This document shows, piece after piece, positions 32,363 through 43,059 of a stretch of 64,000 bases of DNA. The DNA comes from Musa acuminata AAA Group (Eukaryota; Streptophyta; Magnoliopsida; Zingiberales; Musaceae), in assembly GCF_036884655.1 (NCBI RefSeq), contig NC_088359.1, forward strand, positions 16,163,501 through 16,227,500, read 5' to 3'. A program made the translations under genes and the position numbers. Positions within the stretch are counted from its first letter, which is position 1, and each line of letters opens with the position of its first letter. Below the pieces are notes generated by a model. It was given only the letters and a program-made list of their open reading frames with translations, ran no database searches and was not told the DNA's origin.

Positions 32363-32676
32363 GTAGGTTGAGTTGGTCGAGTCCCTCGAGACTCACCTAT
32401 ATCGCGATTCGTTATCTTGCTTACGACGTAGAGATGTCACCGGTGACCTGAGGGCGCGATATGCTTGGTCGAGTCCCTCGAGGGTATATCATCAAATCAG
32501 ACTCATCTTGTAATGAAGGTGTTGACTTAACCGAGCATCATGGTTGGTCGAGTCCCTCGAGGCCATGGTGATTCGGAGGCCGAACAGGACAGGAATCACA
32601 AGGAGTTGTGATCGACAAGAGTTGCCTACCTTTTAGGCTTAGTGTGATTGGTCGAGTCCCTCGAGGTTACACTAAG
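32363..32676 (+). other. Array of four leader hairpins with one conserved apical sequence
   Basis: TTGGTCGAGTCCCTCGAG occurs four times (about 32373, 32465, 32544, 32648; the second to fourth copies end GAGG). In each, TCGAG and CTCGA pair around a TCC loop. The flanking arms differ between copies yet pair with each other: 32364-32373 with 32391-32399 (one bulge), 32458-32464 with 32484-32490, 32537-32543 with 32563-32569 (plus an outer CCGA/TCGG), and 32638-32647 with 32667-32676 (10 bp, one G-U). It is located between the PBS and gag, where retroelements carry packaging and dimerisation signals. Confidence 0.75.
32436..32447 (+). other. 12-base palindrome between leader hairpins 1 and 2
   Basis: GTCACCGGTGAC is fully self-complementary. 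It lies within a segment closed by ATATCGCG (32399-32406) and CGCGATAT (32455-32462), an exact 8-bp pairing. A self-complementary loop on a stem resembles retroviral dimer-initiation sites; the function here is inferred only. Confidence 0.55.
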
Positions 32677-32861
32677 ACGCTGATTGGATCCTGATCCCCA
32701 CTAGAAGTCTGCCGGAGACTTCCGTTTCACGTGCTGAGGGTGTCACGTGACTCGTTAGTAAAATAGTGGGAGCATATTAAGATAGAAGTCAATATCTTGA
32801 TAGTTTATTTCTTGCAAAATCGGCATGTTATTCATTTCTGCTGCATCTTTATTTTCAGAAA

Positions 32862-33634
32862 ATGTCGCTTTCAAATCCGTGGCATACTTGATGTCAACCG
32901 CCTCACTGGTCTAAATTATACGGATTGGCTCCGTAACTTGAGAATTGTTCTCACAGCGGAGAAAATCATGTACGTTCTTGATACAGTAATGCCTACGCCC
33001 GAAGAAGGGGCAAACGAGGATGAGATCACTCGCTACGTGAAGTACATTGATGACTCCACTCTTGCTCAGTGCTATATGTTGGGCTCTATGACTCTTGAGT
33101 TACAGAGACAACATGAAAAGATGGATGCCAGATCCATTCTCCTACATGTCCGTAAATTGTTTGAGGAACAGGGAAAGACTCAGCGATATGAGATATCCAA
33201 GAGCCTCTTCCGCGCTAGGATGACTGAGAGGACACCGGTTCAGAACCATGTCCTAAAGATGATTGAGTGGATAGAGAAACTCACAGGTCTAGGAATGGTC
33301 CTAGAGGATAACTTGTGTGTAGACATTGTGCTTCAGTCCCTACCAGATTCCTTTTCACATTTTCATAATAAATTTTAATATGAACAAGCTTGAGGTGACT
33401 CTCCCAGAGCTCCTCAATATGTTGAGGGAGGCAGAGAGTACTATTAAGAAAGAGAAGCCAGTTCTCTACACTAGTGAGACTAGAAAGAAAAGGAAAGTAG
33501 AAAGGTCTCTTAAGAAGGAAAAGGGCAAGGGCAAACCAGGTAAAGCAAAGGTTGCTAAGAAAGACCCAGCAAAAGACAAAGGCCAGTGCTTCCACTGTGG
33601 TAAAGATGGGCACTGGAAGAGGAACTGCAAATAG
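32862..33634 (+). pseudogene. Element B gag (frameshifted)
   Basis: The ATG at 32862 begins MS, but a one-base change right after it shifts the frame. The following frame (to 33378) reads ...GILDVNRLTGLNYTDWLRNLRIVLTAEK, the usual start of Copia Gag in this lineage, followed by UBN2-type sequence. A second shift near 33360 leads into [19 protein letters not shown], then a Lys-rich stretch and the zinc knuckle [14 protein letters not shown] (33586-33627), which in Gag binds the genomic RNA. A TAG follows at 33632-33634. Confidence 0.88.
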
Positions 33635-34519
33635 TACCTTGCAGAAAGGGCGAAATAGAAGCTTGGAGAAGCTTCAGGTACATTCATGATCAATCTCCAA
33701 TTGTCAGATTTTTGTGATAGTGCATTGGTATTGGATACTAGTATTGCTTATCACATCTACAATTTATTGTAAATTCTAGCAAAGCCGAGAGGAGATTGAC
33801 GAGAGGAATATTGCATAAAGGTATGTTTATGCAAGACACTACTCCACATATCATGAATGTAAGTGTCTAAGAGTAAATGAGATGAGGTGAACAGTGCAAA
33901 CTTATGGCATTGTAGGCTAGGTCATATCCATGAGGGAATGATTCAAAAGTTGTTAAATGATGGATATCTAGATCCATTCGACTATGTGTCATATGCAACT
34001 TGCGAGCCTTGCATTCTTGAAAAACTGACCAACTCTCCATTTAGTGGAATTGGAGAGAGAGCCACTGGGCTATTGGAACTCATACATAGTGATGTATATG
34101 GACCCATATTAACTCATGCCATTGGTGGTTACTCCTACTTCATTACCTTTACTGATGATTTCTCAATGTATGGATATGTGTACTTAATGAAGTACAAGTC
34201 TGAGGCCTTTGAGAAATTTAGAGAGTATAAGAATGAGGTGGAGAACCAGACTGGAAAGAGTATCAAAACTCTTCGATCAGATCGAGGAGGTGAGTACTTA
34301 AGTACAGAGTTTACTCAGTTCCTCAAGGACCATGGGATATTATCCCAATGGACACCTCCTTATACACCTCAGCTCAATGGTGTCTCTGAAAGGAGAAATC
34401 GTACGCTATTAGATATGGTACGGTCCATGATGAGTTTCGCTGATCTACCTATCTTATTCTAGGGATATGCCCTAGATATCGCAGCTTACCTTCTGAACAG
34501 AGTTTCAACTAAGTCGGTA
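33635..34519 (+). pseudogene. Element B pol: degenerate protease and integrase
   Basis: The protease stretch (33635-33886) is badly decayed; DTSIAYH stands where Copia proteases have a D-S/T-G active site. Integrase is clear from 33887: the HHCC finger (H...LGHI...CEPC), catalytic Asp in IHSDVYGP, Asp in RSDRGGEY and Glu in GVSERRN. A TAG at 34460-34462 breaks an otherwise continuous frame, which carries on with AAYLLNRV into the next entry. Integrase inserts the cDNA and leaves the 5-bp duplications seen here. Confidence 0.88.
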
Positions 34520-36508
34520 GTGTCCACACCATATGAGATATGGAAAGGGAAGAAGCCTGATCTTAAGGTTGTTAAGATTTGGGGCTGCCCTACCCACATT
34601 AAAAGACACAACCCCGATAAGTTAAAATTAAGGACAGAGCGATGCAAATTTGTGGGATACCCCAAGGAAACTTGTGGGTATTATTTCTATCATCTCGAGG
34701 ACCAAAAGGTCTTTGTAGCTAAGAGAGCAGTGTTCCTTGAGAAGGAACATATTCTTGGCGGAGATAGTGGGAGAATGATAAAGTTGAGCGAGGTTGGAGA
34801 ACCAAGCTCAAGCACCACTCTACAGCCCGAGTCTGTTCAGGTACCTAATACACAAGTTTCAACTTTACGCAGGTTTGATAGAGTATCCCATCCTCCTGAG
34901 AGATATGTGGGACATATTAGAGGAGAGGATGTTGAGGATATTGATCCTCAGACCTACGAGGAGGCTATTATGAGTATAGACTCCGGGAAGTGGCAAAAAG
35001 CCATGAATTCTGAGATGGATTCTATATACTCCAATAAGGTTTGGAACCTAGTTGATGCACCTGAAGGTATTGTACCCATCGGTTGCAAGTGGATCTTTAA
35101 GAAAAAGATCGGAGTAGATGGAAAGATAGAGACCTATAAAGCAAGGCTAGTGGCTAAGGGGTATCGTGAAAGGCAAGGTGTTGACTACGACGAAACCTTC
35201 TCACCCGTAGCAATGCTAAAATCCATCAGAATTCTATTGGCTATTGCTGCACACTATGATTATGAGATCTGGCAGATGGATATGAAAACCGCATTCCTCA
35301 ATGGGAACCTCGAGGAGAAGGTGTATATGATGCAACCTGAGGGATTCGTGTCCAAGAACTGCCCAGATAAGGTGTGTAGGTTGCTTAGATCCATTTATGG
35401 ACTAAAGCAAGCTTCCCGAAGTTGGAACATAAGATTTGATGAGGCAATCAGATCTTATGACTTCGTTAAGAACGAAGATGAGCCTTGTGTGTACAGGAAG
35501 GTAAGTGGGAGTGCTATCACCTTTTTGGTGTTATATGTGGATGACATCCTCATCATTGGGAACGACGTAGGAATACTATCCACAGTAAAGGCTTGGTTAT
35601 CTAGACACTTCTTCATGAAGGACTTAGGGGAAGCATCCTATATCTTGGGGATTAGAATCTATAGAGATAGATCCAAGAGGATGCTTGGCTTGTCCTAGTC
35701 CAGGTACATAGAAACCATTGTCAAAAGGTTTGGCATGGAAAATTCCAAGACTCCATACCGATGAGACATGGGATATCGCTTTCTACGAGTATGTCCCCAA
35801 AGACTCCAGAAGAAAGGGCGAACATGAATATGATACCTTATGCCTCAGCAATAGGGTCTATCATGTATGCCATGCTATGTACTAGGCCTGATATAGCGCA
35901 TGCTCTGAGTGTCACGAGCAGGTATCAGGCGGATCCAAGCTTGGAGCACTGGAAAGTAGTAAAGTGTATCCTTAAGTACTTGAGAAGGACTAAAGATCTT
36001 TTACTAGTATATGGAGGTAATAGCCTTAAGGTTGAAGGCTACATTGACTCAAGTTTTTAGTCTGATGTCGATGATAGCAAGTCGAATTCAGGGTATGTGT
36101 ACACCTTAAATGGAGGAGCAGTGTGTTGGAAGAGTTCCAAGCAAGATACTACTGCTGACTCGACCACAGAGGCGGAGTATATTGCTGCATCAGATGCAGC
36201 AAAGGAGGGAGTCTGGGTGAAGAAGTTCATCACATATTTGGGAGTCGTTCCGGATAGCGAGAAGTCGACTTCCTTATATTGCGACAACTATGGGGCGATT
36301 ACTTAAATAAGGGAACCCGGGTCTCATCAGAAGTGTTCTGAGGAGGTATCAGCTTATTAGAGATATTGTAACCCGAGGAGATGTAGTAGTGGAAAGAGTT
36401 CCATCCGAAGATAACATTGCAGATCCACTGACAAAGCCATTGTCTCATTTTGTCTTTGAGCGTCACAGGGGTCTGATGGGGATCAGACACATAGGTGATT
36501 GGCTTTAG
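34520..36508 (+). pseudogene. Element B pol: reverse transcriptase and RNase H
   Basis: The open frame 34520-35698 runs from the integrase tail (TPYEIWKGKKPDL) through [35 protein letters not shown] and the catalytic YVDD (about 35535-35546). A TAG at 35696-35698 and a frameshift near 35760 follow. RNase H continues in 35761-36060 and 36097-36306, with [27 protein letters not shown] and LYCDN, each separated by stops. The tail (ADPLTKPLSHF...MGIR-IGDWL) ends at TAG 36506-36508, 14 bp before the LTR. Confidence 0.9.
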
Positions 36509-36522
36509 GTCAAGTGGGAGAT

Positions 36523-38017
36523 TGCTAGTCATAGGTGCCCAGCAAGCCAATCACGTAAGTGATGGCACATGTGACTTGATACAGAATCTTTTTGCTTATT
36601 ATATTTTGGCGTATATCACTTTATAACTATTGCATATGTGCATATATATATATTGTGATGTCCTTGGATTTGTGCAATGGGAATCGGATCATGATGAGAT
36701 CACGATAATGAGATCGATTCACCTTTAAACACATATCCTAAATAATCCCGGTCATAGGTTACTCGAGAGGGACATCGTGATAACCGGATATACTGGTGTG
36801 TTGTATACCCGTTCATATGATGGATGCAGTTGGTCTCATAGTTGCTCGTGTAGGGACACTAGGGATACAGTACAGGTGCTCATTATAGAATGAGTTCACT
36901 AATTGATCCGCTTACGGAATGCTGGATGGTTGATGATGCCTTATTGTCAGACAGCGATTCCGTAGTCCTAGTGGTGTATCTGGTCCTTAGACTTGAGACA
37001 CCAATGATGTCCTGTATGAGTGCTCCACTCTTTGATACCAGACTTATAGGTTTGGCTGTCCCAGATCTAGTACAGCTGGTCATTGGGAGTGGTAGTCGAC
37101 CTTACGAGGGCTATTGAGTGTCGATAGAGGATCATCCACTGTCGTCGTCATGAGAGGAATATCCCATGTGTTCTTGCTCAGACAAATCCCTGGCCAGGGT
37201 CATTCGGGTTGAGAGAGAAAGAGTTCTCTGGGAGAATCCGATTAGAGCGAGACTCGAGTAGAAACCGTATGGGTCTGACAGCATCATGCTCGATATACGG
37301 TCTCTGGGATATTAGATGGATGAGGGACTATAGGTACACGGTAACTGAGGACAGATAGGTCCAATGGATTGGATTCCCCTGTATCGTCTAGGGACTACGG
37401 CGTAGTGGCCTAGTACTTCCGTAGTCGATGAGTCAAGTGAATTATTACAGAGATAATAATTCACTGAGTTAGAAGGAGTTCTGACAGGTATGACTCACGG
37501 CCAGCTCGATATTGGGCCTAGAGGGTCACACACATATGGTAGGCATTGCGATGAGTAGAGGTTCGGATATGAGATATCCGACGGAGCCCTTGTCTTATTG
37601 GATGCAGATCCAATACCCACTAGGGGAGGACCCATTAGGGTTTGATAGGGGACCTCTATAAATAGGAGGGATTCAGAGCCTCATAGGCTAGAGCCTTTGC
37701 TTGTCTTTCCTATTCTCCTCTCCCTCACCACCTCAGAGCAGGCCTGGAGTTTTGAGGAGCGTCGTCGCAACCCTGCTGTGTGGATCACCGCTTGAGAGGA
37801 GGACGCTTGACCTCCTTCACCCTCTCCTAAGGATCTGCGAGGAAACAGGGATATACGATCTCCCTAGGTAACACAATCTACTCTATACGCAGTTTTGAGT
37901 TTCGCAGATTTTGCGCACCAATCTTCGCACGACGACGAACATCTTTTTGGGAATTGGGGATTTTGTTTTCTTGTTCTTCTGCTGTGCATATGATGTCGCC
38001 CCCAACATTTCCCAACA
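36523..38017 (+). repeat. Element B: 3' LTR
   Basis: 1,495 bp, partner of 29583-31040 and close to it in sequence, with the 37-bp stretch (about 37272-37308) that the 5' LTR lacks. TATAAATA at 37657-37664. Preceded by the purine tract AAGTGGGAGAT. Confidence 0.92.
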
Positions 38018-38022
38018 CTTGT

Positions 38023-39018
38023 AATATGGCTTGTATAATGATAAAATTTTTTAGCCATTGATTTCTCCCTTCTTTTCGATAATGATAAAGGGGGAGTTAG
38101 TTTACTAGTCTGCATATTTCAAATGAAGAAAAATTTGCTAGCTCGATCATTTCATTGAAAGAACTTGCTATCATGAACACTACCAATGAATTGCAAATCT
38201 TGCAATCTAAAGAGAAGCAAAGAATTGCTATCTCGAAAGAAGCAAGAAATGCTATCTTATAATCTCAAGCAAATGTGCTATCTTGCTTATTTCAAGAAGC
38301 AAAACTTGCAACTTGCACATTGCAAAATGAAGCAAGAATCATGAGCTTACACAAGAAAGCTATCTTGCACTTGTTTTCAAAATTGTTGCTAGCTTGTATG
38401 TAGCAAAACTTGCATATCGTAAAAATTGCTAGCTTGTAGTCCAAAGAGAAGCAAATAGTTGCTATCTCAAGATGCTAAACATGCTAAACTTGCACTTTGC
38501 AATGGAAGCAAAATTGCGAGCTCAAACATTGCAAAGGAAGCAAAATTTGATAGCTTGCAACTTGCATATTTCAAGAAGCAAGAGTTGCTTTCTTGAACAT
38601 CTCAAAATTGCTAGCTTGCGTGTCTTAAAATGTTGAAAAAATTTTGCTAGCTTGTATATTGTAAACTTGCTATCGTACTACCATGTATATCTTTGATGAT
38701 AACAAACTTGTATGATGGTAAAAATAGATATTATGTTTTTAATGCAATAAGTTGAATTTATACTACAAACACATTAGAGTTGGACTTCTCCTTTTTGTTG
38801 ATGACAAAGGGGGAGAAGTATGATGTTATGCATAAGTTTATGCAAAAGTTCACGACGACGTGTTGCAAGTATTCATGACGAATATTGCAATGACTTGAAT
38901 TCAATTTGAATTCAAGGTTCTATCAATATGACAAATTGATAGGGGGAGTTTGTTTAAACACCAGGAGTTAAGTTTAACTCCGTCATCAATTGGTTGTCAT
39001 CATGAAAAAGGGGGAGAT
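38023..39018 (+). other. Element C2: 3' non-coding region with TTGCTAGCTTG repeats and PPT
   Basis: Between about 38130 and 38680 the words TTGCTAGCTTG, TTGCTATCTTG and close variants recur every 20-60 bp, the same family as in C1, C3 and F. Downstream are purine tracts at about 38806-38816 (AAAGGGGGAGAAG), 38940-38947 and 39006-39017; the last is the PPT next to the 3' LTR. No coding frame. Confidence 0.75.
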
Positions 39019-40693
39019 TGTTGAATCTCGTATTTTGATGATGAAACCAATTGATAATTGCGTTTATATTTTAATCTATGTTTTGAGTGACGCAGGATGC
39101 TTCGATCAGGATGAGACAATTAAAAAAGGAAAAATCATGTTGTGCCGGAGGAACATGTCAGAAGATTGGACGTCAGGCCGGTGGATTGGTCACGTATCGA
39201 CAGAAGACTTCGGGCCGTGGACTCAGGCATCGGGTCAAGAAGAGCTAGTATTGTGCCAACGATATCAGAGTTGCGGAGTCAACTGGCCCACTGGGCAATA
39301 GGCCACAAGAGAGGACGATGTGCCGAATAATCGAACGAAGCGTCGAGTGACCAATGACATGCCGGACAACTTGGTTAATTGCTTAGGATTACTTGTCTCG
39401 AACGATGTTTTGCTTTATATGTGCAGGATTAGCTAAGATGAAACTAAGACATGCAGCAAGAGTTGCGCCGGAGTCAAGACTATGATCACGTTGGGAGTTC
39501 GAGAGTTCGACGGAAGTCTGGACGGTCGTCGGAGGTTCTACGGGAACAAATACGAGAAGTCCAGGAGCTTGCCAAAGAAGCTCGTCGGAACTCGCCAAGT
39601 GGATCGTCGCAAGTCCAGGAGTTTGCCAGAAGTCCACCGGAGCATCGCCGAAGGTTCGTCGGATGTTCGCCGGAAGTTCGCTGGAAGAAGCGATTGACGC
39701 ACCGGAGCAAGTTGCAATAAATGTCTTAAGAAATATTGTAGTTAGCATGTAGATTAAGTTAGGAATGGGAGGTGATCCCATTAACTTAATCTGGGGGCAA
39801 TTGGGCCCTTGATAGACCCAAATTGGGCCGAATGGATCAACCCATTCGGACCAGAATTCCTGCCAAGCGATGGCACCGCTAGGGTCGGCGGTGCCACAGC
39901 CCAGGAGACGATCTCCCAGAAAAGCTGGGTGGTGCAACCGCCTAGGTCAGGCGGTGGCACCGCCTGAGCTCAGTCTCCGAGCGAGACTGGGCGGTGCAAT
40001 TGCCCCTGTCAGGCGATGGCACCACCTAGAGGCTCAGTCTCCGAGCTGCCAGGCGGTTGTACCGCCACAGTCAGGAGGTAGTACCGCCAGGACCCCGGAA
40101 ATCTAGGAAATGACATTTTTGAGCTCCAAATTCAAACCAGTTTGGGGCCTATATATACCCCACCCTTTCCTGCATGAAAGGGCACCGAAAGATTGATCTT
40201 ACTCTGTGATTTTTAGAGCTCAAAAGTGTTGTAAAGGCTAAAAGTTCTCCTCCCTCTTTTCTTCCAAGTTTTCAGCTTTCAAGAGAGGAGTGAAATTCTG
40301 TATTCTGTAAGGGTTGTCTCCTAAGCCCGTCAAAAGGAGTGAAACTGTAAAAGGGTGGTTGGCCTTCGCCTATTGAAGGAAGGCCTCTAGTGGACGTCGG
40401 TGATCTCATCGGAGGAGGAAGCCGAAAGTGGATGTAGGTCACGTTCGACCGAACAACTCTAAAATCTGGTTTGCATTTCCTTTGTGCTATTTATCTTAAC
40501 TGTAAATTGCCTTCCTTAATTTACTTCAAATATGTTTCTGTAAGCTTTCAAAGTTATTATCTGCACAAAATAATTTTTACGTCGGAATCGGATTTCAACG
40601 TACAAACGCAATTTCAATCGTCGAAAGTTTTCCGCTGCACTAATTAACCCCCCCCCCCCCCCCCCCCCCCTCTTAGTTCTCTTGATCCTAACA
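39019..40693 (+). repeat. Element C2: 3' LTR
   Basis: TGTTGAATCTCG...CTTGATCCTAACA, 1,675 bp. Carries the block with GGAAGTCTGGACGGTCG-like repeats, the GGCGGTGGCACCGCC array (about 39870-40090), a TATATATACC box near 40149 and a run of 23 C (40648-40670). It is much longer than its 5' partner, which has a deletion. Confidence 0.9.
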
Positions 40694-40779
40694 GTGTTAT
40701 CACATTTAATGGGAATATTTTTAAGATGGACTTTATAATCTTCTAAGGTGTTTTTCATCCACATAACTTGTGTATAGCA
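40694..40779 (-). pseudogene. Element D: short RNase H fragment
   Basis: 86 bp whose minus strand encodes [22 protein letters not shown], as in the RNase H of element E. It joins the 17815-18042 fragment across C2. It ends at AGCAT, where element C3 begins. Confidence 0.85.
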
Positions 40780-42475
40780 TGTAAGATCAAGAGCACTAAG
40801 AGGGGGGGGGGGGGGGGGGGGGAAGGGGGAAGGGTTGTGAATTAGTACAGCGAAAAACTTTCGATGATTTAAAACGACGTTCGTACGATAAAAGCGATTT
40901 CGATATAAAAGCCGATTCGGAAATTGCTTTAACTTAGATTAGGCGAAGTGTAGTTAAAGTAAAGCTATGGAGGCAGTTTGCAGTTAAGATAGAGAACAGA
41001 AAGTAAATGCAAATCGAGATTTAGAGTGGTTCGGTCAATCTTGACCTACATCCACTTTTGGCTTCCTCCTTCGATGAGGTCACCGATGTCCACTAGAGGC
41101 CTTCCTTCAATAGGCGAAGGCCAACCACCCTTTTACAGTTTCACTCCTTTTGACGGGCTTAGGAGACAACCCAACCCTTACAGAATTTCTCTCCTCTCTT
41201 GAAAGATCAAAACTTGGAAGAAAAGACGGAGAACTTCTAGCCTTTACAACACTTTTGAGCTCTAAAATCAAAGAGTAAGATCAAGTTTTCAGTGCCCTTT
41301 CATGCAGGAAAGGGTGGGGTATATATAGGCCCCAAACTGGTTTGAATTTGGAGCTCAAAAATGTCACCTCCCGGATTTTCGGGGTCCTAGCGGTACTACC
41401 GCCATACTGGGCGGTATGACTGCCTGACAGAGCTCAGAGATCGAGCTCAGGCGGTGCCACCGCCTGACTAAGGTGGTTCCATCGCCCAGTCTCGCTCGGA
41501 GACAGAGCTCAAACGATACCATCGCCTGACAGGGGCGGTATCACCGCCCAATCTCGCGCAAAGACTGAGCCCAAGCGATACCACCGCCCAGCTTTCTTGG
41601 GAGACCATCGCCTGGGCGGTGCCACCGCTTGGCAGGAATTCTGGTCTGAATGGGTTGATCCATTCGGCCCAATTTGGGTCTATCAAGGGCCCAATTGCCC
41701 CCAGATTAAGTTAATGGGATCACCTCCCATTCCTAACTTAATCTACATGCTAACTACGATATTTCTTAAGACATTTACTACAACTTGCTCCAGTGCGTCA
41801 ATCGCTTCTTCCGGCAAGCTTCCGGCGAACATCTTACGAACCTTCGGCGATCCTCCGGCAGACTTCCGGCAAACTCCTGGACTTGCAACGATCCACTTGG
41901 TGAGTTTCGATGAGCTTCTTTGGCAAGCTCCTGGACTTCTCAGATTTGTTCCCATAGAACCTCTGAAGACCGTCCGAACTTCCGTCGAACTCTCGAACTC
42001 CCTACGTGATCATAGTCTGGACTCCGGTGCAACTCCTGCTGCATGTCTTACTTCCATTGTAGTTAATCCTGCATTTGTAAAACAAAACTTCGATCGAGAC
42101 AATTAATCCTAAGCAATTAACCAAGTTGTCCAGCATATCATTGGTCCCTCGACACTTCATCCGATTATTCGGCGCATCGTCCTCTCCTACGGCCTATTGC
42201 CCAATCGGCCAGTTGACTCTGCAACTCCGATATCCTTGGCACAATACCCACTCTTCTTGGCCCGATGCCCGAGTCTACGGCCCGAAACCTTATGTCGATA
42301 TGTCGACCGATCCACCGGCCTGACGTCCAATCTTCTGACATGTTCCTCCGACACAACATGATTTTTCCTGCTTTAATTGTCTCATCCCGATCGAAGCATC
42401 ATGCATCACTCAAACACAGACTAAATGATAAACATATATCAAGTGGTTTCATCATTAAAATACGAGATTCAACAA
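40780..42475 (-). repeat. Element C3: 3' LTR
   Basis: 1,696 bp ending ATACGAGATTCAACA. Contains GGCGGTACTACCGCC-type palindromes (from about 41388), the minus-strand TATA region near 41320, and the long G run at its left edge. Similar in layout to the 3' LTR of C2. Confidence 0.85.
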
Positions 42476-43054
42476 TCTCCCCCTTTTTTATGATGACAAC
42501 CACTTGATGACGGAGTTAACCTTAACTCCCAGAGTTTAAACAAACTCCCCCTATCAATATGTCATATTGATAGAAACTCTTGGATTCAAAAATCTAAGCA
42601 ACATGTCATCATAAACTTATGCATAACATGTCAAGTCATCAACATACTTCTCACCCTTTGTCATCAATAAAAAGGAGAAGTACCACAATCAAATGTTTGT
42701 TATATAAGTTCAACTCATTGTATAAAAAACATAATATCAAGTTTTATCATCATGCAGTTTTGAAGCTAGAAAATTTAGCAAGTGTTACATCATGCTTAGA
42801 ACATTCAAGCTATCAAGTTTTAGATATGCAAGTTTTATAGTATACAAGATAGCACTTTTGGTAATGTTCAAGATAGCAAGTTCTACATCATGCAAGCTAG
42901 CAATGTTACAACTTTTTAGAACATGCAAGATAGCTATTTAGAGATGTTCCAGAAAGAAACTCTTGCTTCTTGAAATATGCAAGTTTGCTAGATGTGCACG
43001 TTAGCATGTTTTGCTTCTTCTTGAGATTTCAAACTAGCAATTATCAGTGATGTT
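42476..43054 (-). other. Element C3: non-coding region next to the LTR
   Basis: Reverse PPT, then reverse purine tracts near 42546-42552, then CAAGATAGCA/CAAGCTAGCAA repeats from about 42770. It matches 9409-9960 of C1 closely. No coding region. Confidence 0.75.
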
Positions 43055-43059
43055 CAAGA

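Larger units (their letters stand above)
29583..38017 (+). mobile_element. Element B: complete Angela-like Copia element
   Basis: 8,435 bp with CTTGT at 29578-29582 and 38018-38022. LTRs 29583-31040 and 36523-38017, PBS at 31041, an 1.8-kb structured leader, gag, then protease-integrase-RT-RNase H in Copia order, and a PPT (AAGTGGGAGAT) before the 3' LTR. RNase H motifs ([37 protein letters not shown]) and the RT end (KDLGEASYILGIRIYRDRS) are those of the Angela/BARE-1 lineage. Several stops and frameshifts make it defective. Confidence 0.9.
18043..40693 (+). mobile_element. Element C2: gag-only Sirevirus-related element, split by a LINE and by element B
   Basis: 5' LTR 18043-19020 and 3' LTR 39019-40693. 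The flanks GTGCT (18038-18042) and GTGTT (40694-40698) are a 5-bp duplication with one difference. Rejoining the flanks restores D's RNase H sequence as seen in E (52541-52575). The own internal sequence is PBS, gag pseudogene 19071-20015, and non-coding 20016-20908, 28688-29577 and 38023-39018. Removing the LINE and B leaves about 6 kb, like C1. No pol is present. Confidence 0.85.
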
